64,000 nt of DNA from Roseiarcus sp963770035 (GTDB taxonomy: Bacteria; Pseudomonadota; Alphaproteobacteria; Rhizobiales; Beijerinckiaceae): contig CAVYON010000053.1 in assembly GCA_963770035.1 (NCBI GenBank), positions 434,001 to 498,000 of the forward strand, read 5' to 3'. Under the pieces are notes generated by a model. That model did not search any database. It had not been told where the DNA came from and saw only the letters and a list, made by a program, of their open reading frames with translations. Of this stretch, positions 35,965 to 43,153 are shown in pieces. Numbering within the stretch: the stretch's first letter is position 1; every line of letters begins with the position of its first letter. The translations under genes were made by a program, and so were the position numbers.

Positions 35965-35989
35965 AGGACTCGCCTACGCTGATGTCCGC

Positions 35990-36009
35990 ATATGCGCGAT
36001 AGCGCATAT
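35990..36009. promoter_or_regulatory. ArsR operator candidate
   Basis: ATATGCGC-GATA-GCGCATAT is a perfect 8-bp inverted repeat with a four-base spacer, directly upstream of the CxC-type arsR. Its size and position fit an ArsR dimer site. Confidence 0.75.
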
Positions 36010-36207
36010 TGTCGCATCGAAGTCTCCCTGCATTTCCGCAGCGGCTGGGTCACTCCCACGTCACAGGGCGCGCCTGTCGAGGAGGCGCCGACGGAACAAG
36101 GTGTGCGCCTCGGTCCGGATCGTTAGGGGCCGGAGGTTTGCCATAACGGAGCCTAAGCGACCTTAAAATTCGACCATCGGCTCAAGTTCAAACATCGGTT
36201 GTGTTGG

Positions 36208-36613
36208 TCATAGGCAATGGCTCTCGTAGGCGCCGCTGGTTTCCGTCAGCACTCCGGCCGGATCGGCTCGTCAACGCACGTGGGCAACCTTTTGGCAGAT
36301 GAGCCCGTTCGAAGTGAAGGAACTCGAATTCGCGCCATCTCGTTCGCCGCCACTCGGGCGCAAATTGCTCCTTATCGAGATAGGTGAGGAGTTTGTCCTC
36401 GCTCGATCCGGCCGGGAAGCGCTCGCGAATGCGGCTATCGAGTTCGCGGCTGAATTCCAACTCGTCGCCTGGCAAGGTCCCGACAATCTCCGGTAGACCG
36501 CGAAAGCCGGTCATCCTACCGGCCGCAAAAGACGACATCATCAAGACCAACGTTGCCACTGGCCAAATCGCGCCGCGCATCAGGCGAGATCGCTCCCCTG
36601 GTTGTTGGCTCAT
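36208..36613 (-). pseudogene. Small membrane-anchored hypothetical protein, frame-broken
   Basis: The frame starts MSQQPGERSRLMRGAIWPVA with one N-terminal membrane helix (IWPVATLVLMMSSFAAG), then a charged region (RELDSRIRERFPAGSSEDKL, WREFEFLHFER). At about 36305 a better frame takes over, NGLICQKVAHVR, then a TGA where Trp is expected, then RADPAGVLTETSGAY and a stop at 36208. That ending resembles a recurring family of small hypothetical proteins with a C-terminal VRWRAD motif. It lies 55 bases after acr3. The function is unknown, and the frame break is my reading. Confidence 0.55.
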
Positions 36614-36668
36614 TGGCTCTCGACATGCGAACGGCGCCGACGGCTCCCCGACAAAGTCGGAGGAGTGG

Positions 36669-37736
36669 TCATCGGCCTTGAGCGGACGACGTTATCGGAC
36701 GCGCGGTCGGCTTCGCGCCGCTTTCGTACCAGCCCTTCGAGCGGTTGACGATCCAGACCACTGTGAGCATGACGGGTACCTCGATGAGGACCCCGACGAC
36801 GGTCGCCAGCGCCGCGCCCGAGTTGAAGCCGAACAGGCTGATCGCTGCGGCCACCGCCAATTCGAAGAAGTTGCTGGCCCCGATCAGCGCCGACGGACCG
36901 GCGACGCAATGCTGCTCGCCCATGGTTCGGTTGAGTAGATAGGCGAACCCGGCGTTGAAGTAGACCTGGATCAGGATTGGAACCGCCAGCATCAGAATGA
37001 TCAGCGGCTGCGCAATGATCTGCTCGCCCTGGAAACCGAACAGCAGCACCAGCGTCGCCAGCAAGGCGACCAACGACAGGGGTTGCAGCGTCGCAAGCAG
37101 GCGCGAGAGCGCCTCCGCCCCGCCGGTCGCCAGCACTTGCCGACGGACGAGTTGCGCCACGATCACAGGCACGACGATGTAGAGCACCACCGAAAGCACC
37201 AGAGTGTTCCACGGAACGGAGATCGCCGACAGGCCGAGCAGCAGGCCGACGATCGGCGCGAAGGCGAACACCATGATGGTGTCGTTCAGCGCGACTTGGG
37301 TGAGGGTGAAATGCGGCTCGCCCCGGGTCAGGTTAGACCAGACGAACACCATAGCGGTGCACGGCGCGGCGGCGAGGATGATCAGGCCGGCGATATAGGA
37401 GCTGATCTGATCGGCGGGCAGATAGGGCCGGAACAGATAGCCGATGAAGAACGCGCCGAGCGCCGCCATCGAGAAGGGCTTCACGGCCCAATTGATGAAC
37501 AGGGTCACGCCGATGCCGCGCCAGTGCTGTCGGACTTCGCCGAGCGCGGCGAAATCGATCTTGATCAGCATGGGGACGATCATGAGCCAGATCAGGGCCG
37601 CCACCGGCAGGTTGACCTTGGCGATTTCCATGGCGCCGATCGCATGAAATACGCCTGGCGCGAGATGGCCCAGGGCGACGCCCGCGACGATGCACAGCGC
37701 GACCCACACGGTGAGAAAGCGTTCGAACAGGGACAT
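36669..37736 (-). CDS. acr3: Arsenite efflux permease Acr3 (355 aa)
   Basis: Acr3 is a ten-helix inner-membrane carrier that extrudes As(III) using the proton gradient. Typical blocks are IWLMIVPMLIKIDF, the essential Cys in LAAAPCTAMVFVWSNLT, and ASNFFELAVAAAISLFG. It follows the two arsenate reductase genes with a ten-base gap, so reduction and efflux are co-expressed. Length is normal for the bacterial Acr3 type. Identification is secure; it is not the unrelated ArsB. Confidence 0.97.
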   Translation of the reverse strand: MSLFERFLTVWVALCIVAGVALGHLAPGVFHAIGAMEIAKVNLPVAALIWLMIVPMLIKIDFAALGEVRQHWRGIGVTLFINWAVKPFSMAALGAFFIGYLFRPYLPADQISSYIAGLIILAAAPCTAMVFVWSNLTRGEPHFTLTQVALNDTIMVFAFAPIVGLLLGLSAISVPWNTLVLSVVLYIVVPVIVAQLVRRQVLATGGAEALSRLLATLQPLSLVALLATLVLLFGFQGEQIIAQPLIILMLAVPILIQVYFNAGFAYLLNRTMGEQHCVAGPSALIGASNFFELAVAAAISLFGFNSGAALATVVGVLIEVPVMLTVVWIVNRSKGWYESGAKPTARPITSSAQGR

Positions 37737-37745
37737 TGAGGTTCC

Positions 37746-38171
37746 TTAAGCCGTTGCGATGCGCCGTCCGTGATCGTCGATCACGCGCTCGCCGTCTTCC
37801 TTGATGAATTGGCCGCGTTGCGGCGGCAGCAGATCGAGAACCTCTTCAGAAGGGCGGCAGAGGTGCACGCCCTTTGGCGTCACGACCAACGGTCGGTTCA
37901 TCAGGATCGGATGGGCGCCGATGGCGTCGAGCAGCGCATCGTCGGAGAGCGACGGATCGCCGAGGCGGAGTTCGTGAAAGGGCGTGCCCTTTTCCCGCAG
38001 GATCTGGCGCACAGTCAGCCCTGCGCGTTCCAGCAGTTGCGTCAAGAGCAACCGCGTCGGCGGACATTTGAGATATTCGATGATGTGCGGCTCGACCCCA
38101 GAGTTGCGGATCATCGCGAGAACGTTGCGCGACGTTCCACAGGCGAGGTTGTGATAGATGATGACGTCCAT
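37746..38171 (-). CDS. arsC: Arsenate reductase ArsC, glutaredoxin-coupled type (141 aa)
   Basis: This enzyme reduces As(V) to As(III) with glutathione and glutaredoxin. The catalytic loop is ACGTSRN (Cys12 region), and the family Arg-containing blocks LKCPPTRLLL and HPILMNRPLVVTPKG are present. Its ATG overlaps the stop of the preceding low-molecular-weight phosphatase-type ArsC (TAATG), so two unrelated arsenate reductases are coupled. Length and motifs match the R773 ArsC class. Confidence 0.97.
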   Translation of the reverse strand: MDVIIYHNLACGTSRNVLAMIRNSGVEPHIIEYLKCPPTRLLLTQLLERAGLTVRQILREKGTPFHELRLGDPSLSDDALLDAIGAHPILMNRPLVVTPKGVHLCRPSEEVLDLLPPQRGQFIKEDGERVIDDHGRRIATA

Positions 38172-38698
38172 TACGCGACCTCCGGCCTTGGCTTCGTCGC
38201 GCCTTCAAGCTGGCCGATCTCGCGCAGCTTCGCGTTCAGCGACATCTTATCGAGGCTGCGGATCGGCAAGCTGACGAAGATCGAAATCCGATTTCGGAGA
38301 TACTTCGTCGCCAGAACGAAAGCCGCTTCCTTCTGAATATCGGTGCCTTCGACGGCTGCGGGGTCTTCGATGCCCCAATGGGCCGTCATCGGCTGGCCTG
38401 GCCAGACCGGGCATGCTTCGGCGGCGGCGGTGTCGCAGACAGTGAGCCCGAAATCCATAACCGGAGCATCAGGCGCTGCAAATTCGTCCCAGCTCTTCGA
38501 CCGCAAGCCGTCGGTCGGGAAGTCGAAGCTTTCAAGCACTCTGAGCGCGAAAGGGTTGACCTCGCCCTTGGGGTGACTTCCGGCTGAGAAGGCACGGAAT
38601 CGCCCTGCGCCCAGTTTCCTCAGAACGCTCTCGGCGATGATCGATCGCGCGCTGTTTCCTGTGCACAGAAACAAGACATTGAACATACGCTCAGCCAT
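38171..38698 (-). CDS. arsC: Arsenate reductase/protein-tyrosine-phosphatase-fold ArsC (175 aa)
   Basis: This belongs to the second, evolutionarily separate arsenate reductase class, on a low-molecular-weight phosphatase fold, usually thioredoxin-coupled. The P-loop is LCTGNSARS (CX5R) close to the N-terminus, with GLRSKSWDEF and the Asp-containing VMDFGLTVCDTAA following. The start at MAERMFNVLFLC overlaps the end of the upstream arsR by eight bases. It is the second gene of arsR-arsC-arsC-acr3. Confidence 0.95.
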   Translation of the reverse strand: MAERMFNVLFLCTGNSARSIIAESVLRKLGAGRFRAFSAGSHPKGEVNPFALRVLESFDFPTDGLRSKSWDEFAAPDAPVMDFGLTVCDTAAAEACPVWPGQPMTAHWGIEDPAAVEGTDIQKEAAFVLATKYLRNRISIFVSLPIRSLDKMSLNAKLREIGQLEGATKPRPEVA

Positions 38699-39047
38699 GA
38701 GCGGCCTCCTTCGGCGGGCAGCACGGGGTAAGGTCGGCAATCAAGGGAGCGCACAAGTCGGCGCGCCCTCCGCAGCAGTCCTTGACCAGGAACAGCGTGA
38801 CCTCCCGGAAACGGTCGAGGTCTGCGCGATAGATGATCGAACGGCTCTGTCGTACGCCGATAATCAGCTTCGCGCGGGCGAGAACCGCGAGATGCGCCGA
38901 CATGGTGTTCTGGGGGACTTCGATGAGGCGCGCCAATTCTCCAGCAGGAACGCCTTGCGGCTCCCGCGCGACTAGCAGTCGGAACGTCTCCAGCCGGGTC
39001 GACTGCGCAAGCGCCGCCAGAGCGGCTATGGCTTCTGTTTCATCCAT
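38691..39047 (-). CDS. arsR: ArsR-family repressor, C-terminal cysteine type (118 aa)
   Basis: The winged-helix core (LAQSTRLETFRLLVAREPQG, PQNTMSAHLAVLARAKL) is followed by a cysteine-rich tail (KDCCGGRADLC, TPCCPPKEA). There is no CVCDL motif in the DNA-recognition helix. This resembles ArsR proteins that bind As(III) through C-terminal cysteines. It leads the arsC-arsC-acr3 operon and overlaps the next gene. It is divergent from a third arsR at 39316. Confidence 0.93.
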   Translation of the reverse strand: MDETEAIAALAALAQSTRLETFRLLVAREPQGVPAGELARLIEVPQNTMSAHLAVLARAKLIIGVRQSRSIIYRADLDRFREVTLFLVKDCCGGRADLCAPLIADLTPCCPPKEAAHG

Positions 39048-39266
39048 ATATCCAGAGTATCGGATTTGCGGATAATTGCAAGGCCGTTTCGGTAGCTAGA
39101 AGCACCCCGCATTCGGAACCAACTGACACGCGATAATGCTGCTGCTGCATCCACGCAGTGACTTATGAGCGCACGTCGGGATCGAGAGCGACTCTCCTCG
39201 TCCAGTCCGCCAAATAGCAATCGAGAAATTCCGTCATCTAGCGATCAAAGGCACACCTGCCCCGTC

Positions 39267-39295
39267 TTGACATTCGATAATTCTGCAGTTATAGA
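39267..39295 (+). promoter_or_regulatory. Strong sigma-70 promoter with operator-like dyad
   Basis: TTGACA (39267-39272), a 17-base spacer, and TATAGA (39290-39295) form a near-consensus promoter 21 bases before the third arsR. The spacer and -10 box contain ATAA-N8-TTAT, a dyad of the kind bound by ArsR proteins. Confidence 0.85.
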
Positions 39296-39315
39296 AATAA
39301 CGAAGTGAGGAATCG

Positions 39316-39663
39316 ATGACCGCGGCAGCTTCAGACGGCCAGATCGCCCGCTACGCGGATATGCTCGGTGCACTTGGCGCTGAACCGAGGCTGCGGATCG
39401 TTCGCCTCTTGCTGTCGGCGCATCCCGAAGGACTTGTGGTCGGGGAAATCGGGGCAGATCTCGGCATCCCGCCGTCGACCCTCTCGCACCACCTCGACAA
39501 GCTGAAAAACGAGGAACTTGTGTCGGTTCGCCGTGAAAGCACGTTCCTTCGCTACACCGCCAACACCGAGGCGCTCCAGGAAATCGTCGGGTTCCTCTTT
39601 GCCGAGTGCTGCACCCGCAACAAGGCGATCCGCCCCGAAGACATCACCCGGGCTCAACAATAG
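39316..39663 (+). CDS. ArsR-family repressor, C-terminal CC type (115 aa)
   Basis: A winged-helix repressor (MLGALGAEPRLRIVRLLLSA, PPSTLSHHLDKLKNEELVSV) with a C-terminal ECCTRNKAI sensor-like motif. The vicinal cysteines in this position recur in another subgroup of arsenic-responsive ArsR proteins. It is transcribed away from the rest of the island, from a strong promoter that overlaps a probable operator. The gene it should control directly downstream is truncated, which suggests that its original partner was lost when the island end was formed. Confidence 0.92.
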   Translation: MTAAASDGQIARYADMLGALGAEPRLRIVRLLLSAHPEGLVVGEIGADLGIPPSTLSHHLDKLKNEELVSVRRESTFLRYTANTEALQEIVGFLFAECCTRNKAIRPEDITRAQQ

Positions 39664-39689
39664 GAGAGAGTCATGCCGAACACCCGGAA

Positions 39690-40472
39690 AACACGTGGGA
39701 TCCGCAGGTCGACGCGCCGGCGCGTGCAGACGTCGTCGTGGTCGCGGGCGACGTCTCTTCCCCGTTGGCCGGAGCGATCGACTGGCTTGCCGACCGGGCG
39801 CCAGGCGCCCGCGTCGTCTACGTGCCGGGTAACCATTGCTTCTGGGGCATGTCCAAGGATGACAGGTACAGCTACCAGGACGTCGTCCTGGCCGGTAGGG
39901 AGCGCGCCGCGGCCAGGGGAATCGATCTGCTCGTCGAGGGGGAGACCGTGGAGATCGACGGCGTCCGTTTTTGCGGCGGCACGCTCTGGACTGACATGGT
40001 TGTCCGCCCGCCATGGCTGCCGATGTCCGGCGCGATGTCGGAGGCGAACAAGCGGATGAACGACTACAGACGAGTCCGGTTCGGCGGAAACCGGTCGAAG
40101 GATCACCTGGACCCTCGCGACACCGTCTATCTGCATAGGCAGACACGGGCCCGTATCGAGGCCATCCTGAAGGCGCCGTTCGACGGGCCGACCGTCGTCG
40201 TTACCCATCACGCGCCCCACCCAGCATGCCTGCCGGAGCCGGACTTCGACCTTTCATGGTGCTACGCCAGCCAATTGGGGCCGCTGATCGAGCGCACGAA
40301 TCCGTCCCTGTGGCTGCACGGCCATCTCCATGGCCAAGTCGACGTCCAGATAGGTAAGACCCGCATCGTCGCCAACGCGCGCGGACATGTCGACGAGCCG
40401 TCCTGCGCCCTGTTCGACCCGTCCCTCGTAATCGAGGTCGAGGAATTAACGCCCGCGCCCGGATTCGCTTGA
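39690..40472 (+). pseudogene. Metallophosphoesterase, 5' truncated
   Basis: The calcineurin-like phosphoesterase core is present: ADVVVVAGDVSS (metal-binding Asp), VVYVPGNHCFWG, VVVTHHAPHPACL and WLHGHLHGQVDV. The usual N-terminus with the first D-x-H metal site is absent; similarity begins about 27 bases after the arsR stop. Upstream frame continuation only reads through arsR in another phase. The protein lacks part of its dimetal centre and has no proper start, so I treat it as a remnant cut by the island boundary. Confidence 0.8.
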
Positions 40473-40571
40473 ATGTGACAGGGGCAACTCGTGCGTGACG
40501 CCCCAAAGTCGCCCCAGATATCTTCGGGCCTGCTTGGTTGATATTTAAGTCTTTCAAATCATTTAGGAATT

Positions 40572-40647
40572 TGGTGAGCGCGGTGGGAATCGAACCCACG
40601 ACCCTCTGATTAAAAGTCAGATGCTCTACCTATTGAGCTACGCGCTC
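40572..40647 (-). tRNA. tRNA-Lys (anticodon UUU), CCA encoded
   Basis: On the minus strand the acceptor stem GAGCGCG pairs with CGCGCTC, followed by A and an encoded CCA. The anticodon arm TCTGA-CTTTTAA-TCAGA gives UUU, and the T-arm carries GGTTCGATTCC. All four arms fold. It sits just outside the arsenic island with its 3' end facing it. Confidence 0.97.
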
Positions 40648-40708
40648 GCGCCAAACGCTCATGCGCTTCGTGCCTACAGGTTCGGGGCGCCGGGGTCAAT
40701 TGTAATCC

Positions 40709-41982
40709 CGCTCAAAACAAGGGCAATCGACTGAAATAGTTCGTGACATTCGTTTGGATGTCTGAATCTGTAGCAATCCTCTGATTCGCCTGGAGGATTG
40801 GTCGATGACGGAAGGGGACGCGGTTGTTGGGGCGGTCACGGAGACGACTGTCTTCCTCTCGTATTTCAAGGACTTGCCAGACTACCGGCAGAAGGGGAAG
40901 GTCGCCTATCCGCTCGAGGAGGTGCTTCTGCTGATGCTGGCGGCGGCGCTTGCGGGGGCGGAGACGGTGGCCGACATGGCGCGCTTCGGCCGGGCCAAGC
41001 TCAAGTTTCTTCAGCGATTTCGAACTCTTCGACAACGGCACGCCCTCGCACGACCAGTTGGGCATCATCCTCGCCCGGCTCGATCCGATCGCGTTCCAGC
41101 GCTGTTTTGTGGCGTGGGCGGCGGCGCTGACGAAGACGTCGGCGGACGTGATCGCCATCGACGGCAAGACGGTGCGGCGCTCCTACCAGAAGAAGGGGGC
41201 CGAAGAGCCGATCCATGTCGTCTCGGCCTTCGCCGCGCGCCAGCGCATGGTGCTCGGGCAGACCAAGGTCGGCGACAAGTCCAACGAGATCGTCGCCATT
41301 CCTGCGCTGCTCGCGCTTTTGGACATCGAAGGCGCGGTGGTGACCATCGACGCCATGGGCTGCCAGCGCGGCATCGCGCAGACAATCATCGACAAGAAGG
41401 CCGATTACATTCTTGCGTTGAAGGGCAACCAGGGCACGCTGCGCGACGATGTCGAACTGTTCGCCCGCGAGCAGAAGGCGGTCGCGTTCAAGAATGCGAA
41501 AGTCAGCCAGGACAGGACCGTCGACGGCGATCACGGCCGCATCGAGACCCGGACGGTCACGGTTTTCCAGGACATCGGCTGGCTGCAGGACAACCACCAG
41601 TGGCCGGGCCTGAAATCGGTCGTCATGGTCGAGAGCGAACGGGAGACCAATGGCAAGAGCGAAACCGAGACGCGTTTCTACATCACTTCCCTCGCCCTGC
41701 TCGCCGTCGCCATCGGACCGATGATCCGCAGCCACTGGATGGTGGAAAACGGCCTCCACTGGGTGCTCGACATGATCTTCCGCGACGACGAGTGCCGCGT
41801 GCGGACCGACAACGCCCCCTTCAACCTCGCCATCGTCAAGCACATCGCCCTCAACGTGCTCCGAACCGGCAAAAGCAAGGATTCACTGCGCATGCGCCGA
41901 AAAGTCGCCGCATGGGACGATAACGCCCTCGCAGCCTACATCGCCGCATGATCCGTTCAGTCGATTCCCCTGCGCTCAGAAC
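40709..41982 (+). mobile_element. ISAs1-family insertion sequence with target duplication
   Basis: The element spans about 40719-41972. Terminal inverted repeats pair AAGGGCAATCGACTGAA (40719-40735) with the complement of 41956-41972, 15 of 17 matching. Flanking it are CGCTCAAAAC (40709-40718) and CGCTCAGAAC (41973-41982), a 10-bp target duplication with one mismatch, in the 8-10 bp range of ISAs1 elements. It holds one frameshifted transposase gene. Confidence 0.88.
40805..41951 (+). pseudogene. ISAs1-family DDE transposase, frameshifted
   Basis: The N-terminal domain (FLSYFKDLPDYRQKGKVAYP, AETVADMARFGRAKLKF) runs in one frame and the catalytic part in the next: DNGTPSHDQLG, VIAIDGKTVRRS with the first Asp, TIDAMGCQ with the second, then ADYILALKGNQGTL and RSHWMVENGLHWVLD with the Glu. 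The shift lies at about 41012-41022 and fits one extra base. Otherwise the protein would be full length (about 380 residues). It lies inside a well-bounded insertion sequence. Confidence 0.92.
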
Positions 41983-42020
41983 TGGCTCAGAACGAGGTGG
42001 GCGGCGAGCGCCCGCGCCGT

Positions 42021-42995
42021 TCAACTGCGGGCGCTCAGACCGGCAGCCCGCACTGCCCTGAGCTTGGCGAAATCGTCGCCGGCGTGGTGGGAGGAACGGG
42101 TCAGCGGGGACGAGGAGACGAGCAGAAAACCCTTCACCCGTCCGATCGTCGCGTATTCGGCGAATTCCTCGGGCGTCACGAAGCGCATCACCGGATGGTG
42201 CTTTGGCGTCGGTTGGAGATACTGGCCGATTGTCAGGAAATCGACCTCGGCCGAGCGCATGTCGTCCATCATCTGCAGGATTTCGTTGCGCTCTTCGCCC
42301 AGCCCCACCATCACGCCCGACTTGGTGAAAATGGTCGGATCGAGTTCCTTGGCGCGCTGCAAGAGCCGCAGCGAATGGAAATAGCGAGCGCCTGGCCGGA
42401 CGCCGAGGTACTTCGACGGCACGGTTTCGAGATTATGATTGAACACGTCCGGTCGCGCCTCGATCACGACCTCGAGCGCGCCGCCCTTTCGCAAAAAGTC
42501 GGGCGTCAGCACCTCGATCGTCGTCCCGGGCGCGGCCGCGCGGATCGCACGAATGGTCGTGGCGAAATGCCCGGCGCCGCCATCGGCAAGGTCGTCGCGG
42601 TCGACGGACGTGACCACGACATGGGTCAGGCCGAGCGTGGCGACCGCGTCGGCGACGCGCTCGGGTTCGCCCGCGTCGAGCGGCCCAGGCAGGCCGGTCG
42701 CAACATTGCAAAAGGCGCAGGCCCGGGTGCAGGTCTCCCCCATGATCATGAAGGTCGCGTGGCGCTTCTCCCAGCATTCGCCTATATTTGGGCAGCGCGC
42801 CTCTTCGCAGACGGTTACGAGCTTGTGCTCGCGCACGAGCGTCATCGTCTCTGCGAAGAGCGGCGAGCCGGGCGCCTTGACGCGAATCCAGGCGGGCTTG
42901 CGCGCGACCGGGTTGTCCGGTCGATGCGCCTTCTCGGGATGGCGGGGACGCGCGGGCCTGAGTTCGTCCGCAACCGTGTCGATGAGACGGGTCAT
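42021..42995 (-). CDS. lipA: Lipoyl synthase LipA (324 aa)
   Basis: LipA is a radical-SAM enzyme that inserts two sulfurs into protein-bound octanoate. The auxiliary cluster motif CEEARCPNIGEC and the SAM cluster CTRACAFC are intact, followed by VVVTSVDRDDLADGGAGHFA and NHNLETVP, and the C-terminal SSPLTRSSYHA-type block is present with His (SSPLTRSSHHAGDDF). Start chosen at MTRLIDTVADELR, the family N-terminus. It stands next to the IS element, its 3' end about 38 bases from the target duplication, and appears undamaged. Confidence 0.98.
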   Translation of the reverse strand: MTRLIDTVADELRPARPRHPEKAHRPDNPVARKPAWIRVKAPGSPLFAETMTLVREHKLVTVCEEARCPNIGECWEKRHATFMIMGETCTRACAFCNVATGLPGPLDAGEPERVADAVATLGLTHVVVTSVDRDDLADGGAGHFATTIRAIRAAAPGTTIEVLTPDFLRKGGALEVVIEARPDVFNHNLETVPSKYLGVRPGARYFHSLRLLQRAKELDPTIFTKSGVMVGLGEERNEILQMMDDMRSAEVDFLTIGQYLQPTPKHHPVMRFVTPEEFAEYATIGRVKGFLLVSSSPLTRSSHHAGDDFAKLRAVRAAGLSARS

Positions 42996-43153
42996 GCGGC
43001 TTTGTCTAGGACTGGCGCCGGCCCCGGTCAAACCGCGCCAGCCTCCGCCTTCATCGCCGTCGTGAATGTCGTCCTAGGCTCGGCGGCGGCTGATGCGGAT
43101 CAAACCCGGCTGCACGACTTGCCGTAAAAACGCAGTAGGAGGACTTTGCGTCG

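Noticed and set aside
25860..40647. Integrase-driven genomic island with tRNA attachment repeats
   Set aside because: No integrase gene and no repeated tRNA 3' end was found at the left edge, so site-specific integration is not supported.
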